A DNA stretch of 9,932 nucleotides, taken from positions 1 to 9,932 of the forward strand of contig MDVS01000094.1 in assembly GCA_001940645.1 (NCBI GenBank), written 5' to 3'. The stretch comes from Candidatus Heimdallarchaeota archaeon LC_3. Lineage in GTDB: Archaea; Asgardarchaeota; Heimdallarchaeia; Hodarchaeales; LC-3. The notes under the pieces were generated by a model. That model did not search any database and was not told the origin of the DNA. It worked only from the letters and a program-made list of their open reading frames with translations. This document shows, piece after piece, positions 1 through 8,100 of the stretch (position 1 is its first letter; each line of letters begins with the position of its first letter). The position numbers and the translations under genes were made by a program.

Positions 1-267
1 CTTTTGTAATTTAGCTCTTAATTCACCATAAATTTTTCCATGAATATGATTGAAAGAAATAATTTCTAATTTCGAAACTAATTGATTCACAGCTGTTATA
101 TTTTCTTCTTTTTTTTCTGATAAATAGGCTCCAAAATATAGTTCAGCAACATTTAAGGAAGTAGTTGATAGTAATTTATGTTGATTCAGCAGTTCTGAAA
201 TTTTCTTTGATGCTGATTTATCTTTTCTTAAAAAATTAATCATTAAATCTGTATCTAGTAAAACCAT
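1..267 (-). CDS. vapC: VapC-type PIN-domain ribonuclease toxin, C-terminus cut by window edge
   Basis: This is the toxin half of a VapBC toxin-antitoxin pair. PIN-domain VapC proteins are Mg-dependent ribonucleases that cleave RNA, often tRNA or rRNA, when the antitoxin is lost. The visible 89 residues begin MVLLDTDLMINFLRKD, the typical PIN beta-1 with catalytic Asp5. They continue to STTSLNVAELYFGA, where Glu42 is the second conserved acidic residue. The remaining acidic residues of the PIN site would lie beyond base 1; family members are usually about 130 residues, so roughly a third is missing because of the window edge, not because of a mutation. The ATG at 267-265 overlaps the antitoxin stop by one base (TAATG), which implies translational coupling and supports this start. 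Family assignment is secure from motifs and context; the RNA target cannot be told. Confidence 0.93.
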   Translation of the reverse strand, partial: MVLLDTDLMINFLRKDKSASKKISELLNQHKLLSTTSLNVAELYFGAYLSEKKEENITAVNQLVSKLEIISFNHIHGKIYGELRAKLQK

Positions 268-503
268 TAAAAATTAACTCTTCTGTATTTCGAATTTTCA
301 CGATTTTCATAAATAAGATTTAGAATTTTTTTGGATTCTTCGATCGAACCTTTCCATGAGCCTGCCAGAGATTCAATCTCTTTTTGATTTGGTTCAGAAA
401 CCAATCGCAAAATTAACTCATTAAAAGATTCTCCTTTTTTCTTCCTTCTTTTCAGAGAATTATATGCATCATCCGATATCGAGATTGTCTTATACCCCAT
501 CAT
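267..503 (-). CDS. vapB: VapB-type antitoxin, DUF217-like
   Basis: This 78-residue protein is the antitoxin partner of the PIN toxin that follows it with a one-base overlap. The N-terminal part, KTISISDDAYNSLKRRKKKG followed by ESFNELILRL, matches the archaeal VapB/DUF217 pattern (KTISIxDDxYxxLKxxK...SFSExIxRL). In that family this segment forms the dimeric DNA-binding part. The C-terminal half (residues about 40-78, with GSWKGSIEESKKILNLIYENR) would be the flexible toxin-binding tail. Two adjacent ATG codons are possible starts: 503-501 as annotated, or 500-498, which lies 8-9 bases from the strong ribosome site at 509-518 and is at least as likely. VapB, alone and as a VapBC complex, normally represses its own promoter, and palindromic sites lie just upstream at 553-584. 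Confidence 0.92.
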   Translation of the reverse strand: MMGYKTISISDDAYNSLKRRKKKGESFNELILRLVSEPNQKEIESLAGSWKGSIEESKKILNLIYENRENSKYRRVNF

Positions 504-508
504 TCAAA

Positions 509-518
509 ACCTCCTTCC
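509..518 (-). promoter_or_regulatory. Strong Shine-Dalgarno site of vapB
   Basis: Read on the minus strand the bases are GGAAGGAGGT, a near-complete complement of the 16S rRNA 3' end. It is 5-6 bases from the first ATG of vapB and 8-9 from the second, so it favours the second ATG slightly. It is the best ribosome site in the window. Confidence 0.85.
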
Positions 519-552
519 TAAATTAAACAAGAAATCAATTAAATCTATTAAT

Positions 553-584
553 ATCTATATATAGATTCATATATATAATTATAT
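553..584 (-). promoter_or_regulatory. Candidate vapBC promoter with palindromic operator
   Basis: Bases 553-566 are a perfect 14-base palindrome (ATCTATATATAGAT), and 573-584 are a perfect 12-base one (ATATAATTATAT). The half-site ATCTAT occurs a third time at 543-548. On the minus strand an A-rich stretch followed by GATATAATTATATATA (about 570-586) looks like an archaeal BRE/TATA element. If so, transcription would start near 545-558, inside or beside the 14-base palindrome, a fitting place for autorepression by VapB. AT-rich DNA yields such palindromes readily, so the operator role is inference. Confidence 0.45.
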
Positions 585-633
585 CTTTTTTAAACAATTT
601 AATTTATTAAAATAAGATACTATAATCTAATTA

Positions 634-640
634 TTATAAA
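634..640 (+). promoter_or_regulatory. Candidate TATA box for the four-cysteine protein and reductase genes
   Basis: TTATAAA stands about 40 bases before the ATG at 678. This would place transcription start near 660-666 and give a short leader. It is the best-placed TATA-like element in the divergent region 504-677, but the surrounding DNA is AT-rich throughout, so confidence is low. Confidence 0.35.
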
Positions 641-677
641 CTCCCCTAATAATTTGAAGATTTAATAAGTTAAACAT

Positions 678-857
678 ATGAAGTATGAAATAGAAAGGAG
701 ATTACATCGAGTTAAAATTGAATTGGATAAGAAAGTTGTTAGATGTCATTTTTCGAAAGAATGTGATATTCCTGAAAATTCTTATAGATGTAATCTTTTT
801 TACCAAAAATGTACTAAATTTATAAAATTTAATTTAAAAGCCAATTTATTTAAGTAA
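678..857 (+). CDS. Small four-cysteine protein, probably metal-binding, function unknown
   Basis: This 59-residue open frame starts at ATG 678, with an in-frame stop at 667-669 so it cannot begin earlier, and ends at TAA 855-857. It carries four cysteines, C23, C29, C38 and C45, spaced C-x5-C-x8-C-x6-C (RCHFSKEC, then YRCNLFYQKC), with His24 next to the first. The N-terminal 20 residues are charged and probably helical (ERRLHRVKIELDKKVV), and the C-terminus is basic. Such a cysteine pattern in a small soluble archaeal protein suggests a zinc site or a redox centre, but no family is recognised. The ribosome site is weak. The reductase gene starts 20 bases after its stop on the same strand, so the two are probably co-transcribed. 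A chance frame is unlikely given the patterned cysteines, but this remains a prediction. Confidence 0.68.
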   Translation: MKYEIERRLHRVKIELDKKVVRCHFSKECDIPENSYRCNLFYQKCTKFIKFNLKANLFK

Positions 858-877
858 GATATAGGAATAATTGAATT

Positions 878-1681
878 ATGAATCTAAAACTTAAAAATAA
901 GGTTGCATTAGTTTTAGCATCAAGTAAAGGATTAGGATTCGCTTGTGCTAAAGGTTTTTATCAAGAAGGAGCAAATATTATTATTTGCAGCCGTTCTAAA
1001 GAAAATCTGGGTATTGCCAAAGAAAAAATAGAAACTACTAAATCTATTAGCAGTGAAAACAGGATTTTTCCCATAGTGGCAGATTTATTGTATGAAGACC
1101 AAATTAAGATTCTTGTAGAAAAAACTCTTAACGAATTTGGAAGGATAGATATCTTGATACATAATGCTGGAGGGCCCCCTTCAGGTCCTATTGAAAAAAT
1201 AACTAAGGAGGATTGGTCTAATTCCATCGATTTAAACTTATTATCTTTCATACGGATTACGGATTTGGTAGTACCCATTATGAAAAAACAAAATTATGGC
1301 AAGATAATTGCAATCACATCAGTTTCAGTAAAGCAACCCTTAAATAATTTAGTATTATCAAACACAACTCGCCTTGGAGTTGTAGGTTTTGCTAAAACGC
1401 TCGCAAATGAATATGCAAAATATAATATCTTAGTAAATGTTGTATGTCCTGGACCAACTCTTACAGACCGAATGAAAGAATTAATGGATAAGACAGTTCA
1501 AGATACGGGTAAGCCAATCGAGGAGGTAAAAAAATCATGGATAGATCCTATCCCTTTAGGACGATTTGGAAAACCAGAAGAATTAGCAAATTTAGTCGTG
1601 TTTTTGACCTCAGATAAAGCTAGTTATATAACTGGAACGGTTATACAAGTAGATGGTGGTTTTATAAAAAGTCCATTTTAA
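878..1681 (+). CDS. Atypical short-chain dehydrogenase/reductase (3-oxoacyl-ACP-reductase-like) without catalytic Tyr/Lys
   Basis: This 267-residue, full-length Rossmann-fold SDR protein resembles the FabG-like subgroup whose members do not perfectly match the usual cofactor and catalytic motifs. The N-terminal loop reads LASSKGLG (13-20): the final GxG of TGxxxGxG is present, but the leading Thr-Gly is Leu-Ala. HNAGG (95-99) is the counterpart of NNAG, Asn120 (DLN) and Ser148 (ITSVS) fit the catalytic tetrad, and PGP (191-193) and VDGGF (258-262) are standard. Thirteen residues after Ser148, where Tyr is expected, is Ser161, and four further on, where Lys is expected, is Arg165 (SNTTR in place of YxxxK). 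The fold is certain. Oxidoreductase activity with ordinary SDR chemistry is doubtful, so substrate and even catalysis are open. The ATG at 878 follows a weak TAGGAA about 10 bases upstream. It probably shares a transcript with the four-cysteine gene. Confidence 0.92.
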   Translation: MNLKLKNKVALVLASSKGLGFACAKGFYQEGANIIICSRSKENLGIAKEKIETTKSISSENRIFPIVADLLYEDQIKILVEKTLNEFGRIDILIHNAGGPPSGPIEKITKEDWSNSIDLNLLSFIRITDLVVPIMKKQNYGKIIAITSVSVKQPLNNLVLSNTTRLGVVGFAKTLANEYAKYNILVNVVCPGPTLTDRMKELMDKTVQDTGKPIEEVKKSWIDPIPLGRFGKPEELANLVVFLTSDKASYITGTVIQVDGGFIKSPF

Positions 1682-1710
1682 ATAAAAATCTAATAAATTG
1701 GGTTAATACA

Positions 1711-1725
1711 TTCTTATTTTTAATT
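1711..1725 (+). terminator. Possible T-rich archaeal terminator after the reductase gene
   Basis: TTCTTATTTTTAATT lies 30-45 bases after the reductase stop without a preceding hairpin. Archaeal RNA polymerase can terminate at T-tracts alone. Because the region is AT-rich this is a weak call. Confidence 0.3.
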
Positions 1726-1798
1726 CCCTTAAATTCATGTAAATTTTTGAAGATGTGATTGAATTATAATAAATTTGTGAATAGTTTGATTTTATAAT

Positions 1799-1815
1799 AA
1801 AAAGATTTTTATATA
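1799..1815 (+). promoter_or_regulatory. Candidate BRE/TATA promoter for the surface-protein operon
   Basis: AAAAAGA followed by TTTTTATATA matches an archaeal purine-rich BRE plus TATA box. Transcription would then start near 1838-1842 and leave a leader of about 155 bases before the TTG start at 1996. A second AT-rich element at 1970-1979 (TAAGATATAA) would start transcription almost at the start codon, a leaderless alternative. Confidence 0.4.
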
Positions 1816-1995
1816 CCATAACGCCATATGTCTCCTATATTTGTCTGATATTATATGTTTTTAAAAGGGTATTTGTTGAGTTTAAGTACAATAGAAGAAT
1901 TTAGATTTGAAAAGTGAGAATTTTTTATTCATTTTATCATATGAATTTAAGGTTTGCTCGAAAAATTAACATAAGATATAATTAATTGATTTACT

Positions 1996-4900
1996 TTGAA
2001 CGTAAAGAGAAAAAAAATTCATATATTAATATTTTTGGTTATATTTTCTTCAGCTATTATCCCAATATTTCCGAAGATAAGAAAAAAAGTTAATCTAGAA
2101 TCAGATCATCAAGAACAAATTTATTCTTCAGGTCAACAAACTTTGACAAAACAATGGATTAAAAATCCAAATTTTACATTTCCTATTGATTCAGTATGGT
2201 CTTGGGAAAATGGTACTTTAGGGGATAATTCTGATATGGATGGCACAAATAGTAGCGGTCAAGCAGATTTTAGAGTTTTAGGGGATACAAAAACATTTAC
2301 AGTAGTCTCGGGGTTAATAAATTCATCATCTTCTCCAGGGTGGGAGACTTTTAGAAACGGAGATTTTCTATTTCCTGATCATTATGAAATAAATGCATCT
2401 GGTGCTCATACATCTCATTCATGGGGAGATGATCCTAATCAAGCACCAAGTATACATTGGAAAACCAATATTAGCCTTCAAATAGATATGTCTGATTATA
2501 ATATTACATCTGCTTCACTTGAAATATTTTTTAACGCAAGTGTTAGTACTAATATTGATACAGCTTTAGATACTGTTGATAATTTTGCTATTGGTGATTT
2601 TGTTACCTTTTATGCTCAAATATCTAATTTGGATTATGAATCCCCCGTTTATACAGTTGCGAAAAATAGAACAACAAACTTAGGACAAGATTCTAGTCCT
2701 GAAATAACAAATATCACTGATCAAGAATTAACTTATGTTAGTGAAAGTGATCTGATCACAGCCTTAAATTCCGCATTTGAAAAGGATCCTGATCATTCTA
2801 ATTTTACTTTAACATTGGGTATTGATATATATTCTGAAGATAATGAAGCTCCAGGTGCTGATAATGATGATTTTGAATCATTAATAATTAAAACATGTAA
2901 TTTAACTTTTACTGTAGAGAAAAAAATAGATCACTCAACAACAATCTCTTGGAATCAAATTGGAGATAAGCTTGATAGTGATAGTACTATAATCAATGCA
3001 ACTTTCAATTTTAAAGTTAAAACTAATAATACATGGCCCAGTTCTGCACCATTATCTGAGATTAAATTCTATATTAATAATAAAAGTCATTCCCAAGGCG
3101 TTTTTAAATTAAGTTCAATATCAAATTCCTTTGAATATAAAAATCCTAATGGATTTGATGTTTCAAGTTTAATTTCTACAAATGTTGATATTAGTACATC
3201 AATAGAAGTATTTTTAAAAGATAGTTTTGTGCTAAATGAGACTATTATGATTTCAATAACGAATATAACTCTTAACATAACATATATTGATTTTTTTCCA
3301 GATTATACCACCAATTTTAATTTATTTTTAAATAGTGAAAACAAAACTAGTGATCCTGTTATTCAAATTCCAATTAATAACCTTTTGAATATTTCAATTA
3401 AATATCTGAATGAATCTCAACAACATATAATTAATGCAACTGTTAATTTAGAAGGTAAAGTTATAGGAGATTTACTTCAAAATATAACATTCCAACAATA
3501 TAATTATATTTTTAATTCATCTCAATTAGGATTGGGTACTAGTATCCTTACGGTCACAGCTCAAAAGACTAATTATGAAACTAAAGAGGTACAGATTTTA
3601 GTAGAAGTGACTGAAAGGTCGACTCAGTTAAGGCTTTATCTTAATGATGTTCTTAAAACGGATAAAAGTACAATTAGTACGTTATTAAATGAAATCATTA
3701 TTGTAAAAGTATATTATGAAGATATTGAGACAACAAATCATATTTCAAATGCAAATGTTAGTCTATTAGGTATAAATCAATTGAATGAAGCAAGTTCTTA
3801 TTATAGTATTACAATAAATACTGGTAATTATAATGAAGGAGTATATGTTTTTACTATATTTGCAGATTTAAATAATTATACTTCTCAATCTATTCAATTT
3901 TTTATTGAACTTGTTGATAGAGAGAGTAATTTTATCTTATATGTGAATAGTATTCAGAAATATGAGGGTGATACTGTCCAAATTCAGATAAATGAAATGG
4001 TAAATATAACTGTTGCTTTTAAAGATAATACAACAGATGATTATATAACAGGAGCTACCGTTGAATTATTAGGACTTGATAGTCTTACAGAACTGAATAA
4101 TTTTTATAACATTACCCTACATACTGATAATTTAAGTTTAGGAATAAATGCTTTAACAATTTATGCTCAAAAAGTTAATTTTGAATCTAAAACATTACGA
4201 TTCTTTATAAATGTTGTTGAAAGAACTCCTAATATAGATTTATTTCTCAATGGTAAAGACAAAACTACTGATCCCGTTTTGGATATTCCTATCACTTCTA
4301 ATCTAAATATAACAATTAAATATTATGATATCCAAACTGGAATCCACGTTGATCAAGCAATAATTGAATTGATTGGAGAGGATCTGTTAAAAAATTTTAC
4401 TGAAAATTTGGATTTACAGCAATATTCAATAATCCTAAATACTTCAGATTTCCAGATTGGAGTAAAATTATTAACAATTATAGCTCAAGCACCTACTTAT
4501 CAATTGTTCACTATGGATATAAGAATTGCTATTACTACTATTAAAACAAATGTTAGTACAATTACAGGAGAAACACTGATAGAAGCAAAATCAGGCCAAA
4601 ATTATCGTTTAGAAATATTTTTGAATAATACAGATTTTGGAGGTTTAATTACAGATGCTTCAATAACCTTTGTCTGGGAATATGGAGTTGGAGAATTTAG
4701 TGATAACGATAATGATGGAATTTATGAAGTAACGTTAAAAAATATTAAAACAGGTTCACATGTTATAACAATAACAGCAATTGCTGGAGAATTATATGAT
4801 GTTGAAACCTTTGACATAGTATTAAATGTAAATCCCCAATCAAGTCCTGATCTTACTTGGGTAATTATAAGTTTAACAGGAGGAATTGTTGGTCTTACAA

Positions 4901-5166
4901 CAATTTTTATATTTTATCAAAAACACTTTAAATATCCTCAAATAGTACGAAAGATAAGAAAAATTAAGAAAAAAATAAAGAAAGGAAAGAAAGGGAAATC
5001 AATATTAGTAAATAAAAGAGGAGATATAATAAAAAAAGAAATGCAAAACAAATTACAAATCTTATCTTTAGATATGTTAGTTAAAAATAAAGATGAAATA
5101 AGATTAAAAAATAAAATTCCAAAAAATATTACAAATGATTTAAAAAAAGGTGAAAAATCTCCATAA
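1996..5166 (+). CDS. Large Asgard-type surface protein with Ig/FN3-like repeats and C-terminal membrane anchor (paralogue 1)
   Basis: This 1056-residue single-pass surface protein is predicted to expose its N-terminal bulk outside the cell. Residues 8-26 after MNVKRKK are a hydrophobic signal segment. Residues about 43-436 are a unique beta-rich region (TKQWIKNPNF, a GDNSD/GT segment, EINASG, then TTNLGQDSSP...ITNITDQELTY), possibly a carbohydrate-binding-like sandwich. Four beta-sandwich repeats of about 100 residues follow (438-540, 541-642, 643-743, 744-848), then a membrane-proximal domain (849-946) with a DNDNDG loop at 903-908. A membrane helix spans about 953-974, and the 80-residue tail begins KHFKYPQIVRKIRKIKKK. 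I count about 35 N-x-S/T sequons before the helix and a single extracellular cysteine (C301), as expected for a glycosylated, disulfide-free archaeal exoprotein. The start is TTG, the only start codon after the in-frame TGA at 1987, with no clear ribosome site. Adhesin, receptor or envelope component are all possible; no enzyme motif is seen. Confidence 0.9.
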   Translation: MNVKRKKIHILIFLVIFSSAIIPIFPKIRKKVNLESDHQEQIYSSGQQTLTKQWIKNPNFTFPIDSVWSWENGTLGDNSDMDGTNSSGQADFRVLGDTKTFTVVSGLINSSSSPGWETFRNGDFLFPDHYEINASGAHTSHSWGDDPNQAPSIHWKTNISLQIDMSDYNITSASLEIFFNASVSTNIDTALDTVDNFAIGDFVTFYAQISNLDYESPVYTVAKNRTTNLGQDSSPEITNITDQELTYVSESDLITALNSAFEKDPDHSNFTLTLGIDIYSEDNEAPGADNDDFESLIIKTCNLTFTVEKKIDHSTTISWNQIGDKLDSDSTIINATFNFKVKTNNTWPSSAPLSEIKFYINNKSHSQGVFKLSSISNSFEYKNPNGFDVSSLISTNVDISTSIEVFLKDSFVLNETIMISITNITLNITYIDFFPDYTTNFNLFLNSENKTSDPVIQIPINNLLNISIKYLNESQQHIINATVNLEGKVIGDLLQNITFQQYNYIFNSSQLGLGTSILTVTAQKTNYETKEVQILVEVTERSTQLRLYLNDVLKTDKSTISTLLNEIIIVKVYYEDIETTNHISNANVSLLGINQLNEASSYYSITINTGNYNEGVYVFTIFADLNNYTSQSIQFFIELVDRESNFILYVNSIQKYEGDTVQIQINEMVNITVAFKDNTTDDYITGATVELLGLDSLTELNNFYNITLHTDNLSLGINALTIYAQKVNFESKTLRFFINVVERTPNIDLFLNGKDKTTDPVLDIPITSNLNITIKYYDIQTGIHVDQAIIELIGEDLLKNFTENLDLQQYSIILNTSDFQIGVKLLTIIAQAPTYQLFTMDIRIAITTIKTNVSTITGETLIEAKSGQNYRLEIFLNNTDFGGLITDASITFVWEYGVGEFSDNDNDGIYEVTLKNIKTGSHVITITAIAGELYDVETFDIVLNVNPQSSPDLTWVIISLTGGIVGLTTIFIFYQKHFKYPQIVRKIRKIKKKIKKGKKGKSILVNKRGDIIKKEMQNKLQILSLDMLVKNKDEIRLKNKIPKNITNDLKKGEKSP
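3307..4833 (+). repeat. Array of five Ig/FN3-like domains in surface protein 1 (protein-level repeats)
   Basis: The four repeats share a leading (L/F)xLxLN strand, a central (N)IT(I/V)KY strand, an NA(T/N)V(N/S/E)L strand with following LxG, and a closing pattern L(T)xxAQxxNYxxxxxxFxIxVxER. Repeats 1 and 4 share LFLN...KT(S/T)DPV(I/L)xIPI, while repeats 2 and 3 share other details, giving an a-b-b-a order. The fifth domain is divergent and carries the DNDNDG loop. The similarity is at protein level; the DNA is not a near-identical tandem repeat. Confidence 0.8.
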
Positions 5167-5169
5167 TTA

Positions 5170-5177
5170 GAGAGGTG
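5170..5177 (+). promoter_or_regulatory. Shine-Dalgarno site of the second surface-protein gene
   Basis: GAGAGGTG lies 7 bases before the ATG at 5185, inside the 18-base gap after the first surface-protein stop. It settles the start and shows that the second protein is translated independently, not as the product of a broken larger gene. Confidence 0.75.
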
Positions 5178-5184
5178 TAAATAA

Positions 5185-8100
5185 ATGAGATTTAAAATAA
5201 AAATAAAATCAATTTTTTGCTTATTTTTAGCAATAATGTTAGTTTTTCATTTCTTTTTTAATAGCAATTTAATTATTTTAAGATCAAGAATTAATTATCC
5301 AGAAAAAATTCAAAATGCAGGTCAAAACCCTTATACAAAGCAATGGTTAAAAAATAATGATTTTTCTAGTAGTAATAGTTGGTTTTTATTAAAAGGGGAT
5401 CAGGGAGATAATTCCACTGTAAATGGTACTATAAGTGGAGGATATGCAAATTACAAAATTATTGGAGATAATAATACTTATGAATTACTAACTGGAGATA
5501 TAAATTCCTCTTCTTGGGTTGGTTGGAACAATTATAGTAATGGTGATTATTTACAACCTGATGTAGTGGAGATAAATGCAACTGGACTTTTTGCTTATCA
5601 TTCTTTTGATGAAAATCGAGATGGGGGTGCGGGTCAAGTATATAATTTTCCAAGTGTTCACTTTAAAAAAAATATTTCCTTGCAGCATAACATGTCTAAT
5701 TATGAAATTACATCTGCTTCACTGAAAGTTTTTTTCAACGCTACAGTGGATCGGAATGTTGATGTTTATGGTGATCCTGTAGGTCAACCTAGTGATCCTG
5801 ATGATGGCATTTTTGATTCAGCAACGTTTTACACTGCAATTACAGATATAAATAATAGTTATCTATTCAGAGTAGCCGAAAATAAAACAACAAACTTAGG
5901 ACAAGATTCTGGACCTCAAATAACAAATATTACTGATCGAGAATTGACATATATTAATGAAACTGATCTTATTACAGCACTGAATTTGGCTCTTGAAAAA
6001 GATCCATCTAATACAGATTTTACAATCGTTTTGGGTATTGATATTTATTGTGAAGATAATAATTTTCCTGATTTTGATTTATGGAAATCCCTGATTTTTA
6101 AATCCTTAAATTTAACATTCACTTATGAGAAAAAAGTTGAGAAATTTTCTTCTGTTTCTTGGAATCAAGAAGGAGACACAATCCCCATAGTTAACACAAC
6201 AATTACAGAGGCAACACTTGAATTTAAAGTAAATATTAGTCAAAAGTTTCCATCTAATTTATCAAGTTTTTCTGAAATGAGCTTTAAATTTAATAATGAT
6301 TTTCACACAGAAACACTTAGATTAAGCTCACTTAATACAACTTTTGATACAATCTCTATTGACGTTACTGATTTCATCATAAAAGGTGAAAATATAACAC
6401 TTGCAATTCAAATTTTTATCTCAAATACATTTAGCTTAGGAAAAAATATTACTATTTCGATTGATGATGTTTATCTTACCATCTCATATTATGAGACATT
6501 TCCAGATTATTCTACAAATAAATTAGATTTATTTTTGGATAAAGTTGATAAAACTGCGGAGAAGTATATTCAAATACCATTTAATAATACTTTAAATGTT
6601 ACTATTAGATATACTAACCAATCGAATGGATTTCATATTCCAAATGCCACGGTTGAAATTGTTGAAGGTCTTTCTCTTAATTTAACTGAAAATAAGGCTT
6701 TAGAACAATATACAATGATTTTAAATAGATCTCATTTAAGTGTGGGTATTAAATCTCTACGTATTGAAGCAAGACAGACTAATTATACAACTCAATCTAT
6801 TGATTTTTTTGTTGAAGTTCTTGAAAGAGCAACTATCTTTAATATATCAGTAGAAGGTAATCCTATTAATGACAGTATTACAATCAATACTGAAGTTAAT
6901 AAAATTATAAATGTTACTGCAATCTATATAGATAATTCAAGTGAAGAATTTTTAAGTAGCGCAACTGTGGAAATCTTAGGTGGAGATCAATTTTCAGAGG
7001 GAAGTAGTTATTATAATATGAGTATTAACACTAATGATTTGAATGAAGGAATCAATGTTATTATTATAAATGCTAAATTAAGTAACTATACATCTCAATC
7101 ATTTCAATTTTTTATAAATTTAATTGCAGGATCTTCAGAATTGCTTTTATATGTGAATGGTGATCCAATATACGACAGTGATACTATATCAGTTCAAACT
7201 AATGTAGTTATGAATATAGTAGTTTATTATAGAAATAGTATAACAAAAAATCTTCTTAATAATGCAAGTGTGGAACTTTTAGGAATAAATAATTTTACTG
7301 AGGATGCTAATTATTATGTTTATACAATAAACTCGAATAATTTGAATCTTGGAATAACGATATTAACTATTACAGCTGAAGCGAATAATTATCAGTCTCG
7401 TTCCATCCAATTTTCTGTTGAAGTGATTGAACGAACAGCAGAAATACAATTAATACTAAACAATGAAAACAAAACTTTAGATCCTGTTATTGAACTACCT
7501 TTAGGCTCAACTCTAAATATAACTGTTAAGTTTACTGAAAATCAAACAAATCTCCATATAAGTAATGCTATATTAAGCTTAACAGGTTATAACTTTTCAA
7601 TTATTTTATCTGAAAACCAAACATTAGAACACTATTCATTCATTGTTAATACAACAGATTTAAAGACTGGTGTCAATTTATTAACTCTTACAGCTCAATC
7701 GGCAAATTATAAAATTGAAATTAGGGAACTAAGAATTACGATAAAAAAAATTAATACAATCATTAGTACTGTTTCTGGAGAACCTGTTATTACTATAAAT
7801 CCGGGTGAAAGTGTAGAGTTAAGAATATTGATAAACAATTCAGATTTTGATATTGCAATTAAAAATGCAAACGTGAGTTATAGATGGATTTATGGACGCG
7901 GAGATCTCACAGATTATGATAATGATGGGATATATGAGAGTGATATAGAAAATATTCCCGAAGGTACATATACTATAACTATAACTGCTTCTGCAGGTGA
8001 TAACTATAATTTCGAAAGTTATGAAATTACCTTAAGTGCTGTTAAAAAACCTAAATCAGATCAGACTTGGCTAATTTATACGTTAACTGCTGGTATTGTT

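Larger units (their letters stand above)
1682..1995 (+). other. Intergenic region between the reductase and the first surface-protein gene
   Basis: These 314 bases hold no convincing gene in either direction. A T-rich tract sits near the reductase end (1711-1725), one good BRE/TATA candidate at 1799-1815, and two CATATG sites (about 1826 and 1939). A 14-codon frame from ATG 1941 to TAA 1985 has no ribosome site and is not called. No tRNA, clear hairpin terminator or riboswitch fold was recognised by eye. Confidence 0.6.

Noticed and set aside
961..1278. Minus-strand frame of 105 codons within the reductase gene
   Set aside because: It lies fully opposite a clear SDR gene, has no recognisable domain and no ribosome site.
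1941..1985. 14-codon frame upstream of surface protein 1, a possible leader peptide
   Set aside because: No ribosome site and no attenuator-like structure; too short to distinguish from chance.
3087..3278. Minus-strand frame of 63 codons inside surface protein 1
   Set aside because: Complement of coding sequence, no family features.
5164..5187. Idea that the two surface genes are one gene broken by a stop
   Set aside because: The second has its own ribosome site, start and signal segment, and the first has a complete membrane anchor and tail.
5459..5653. Minus-strand frame rich in His, Tyr and Asn
   Set aside because: The composition simply mirrors the Asn/Tyr-rich coding strand of surface protein 2.
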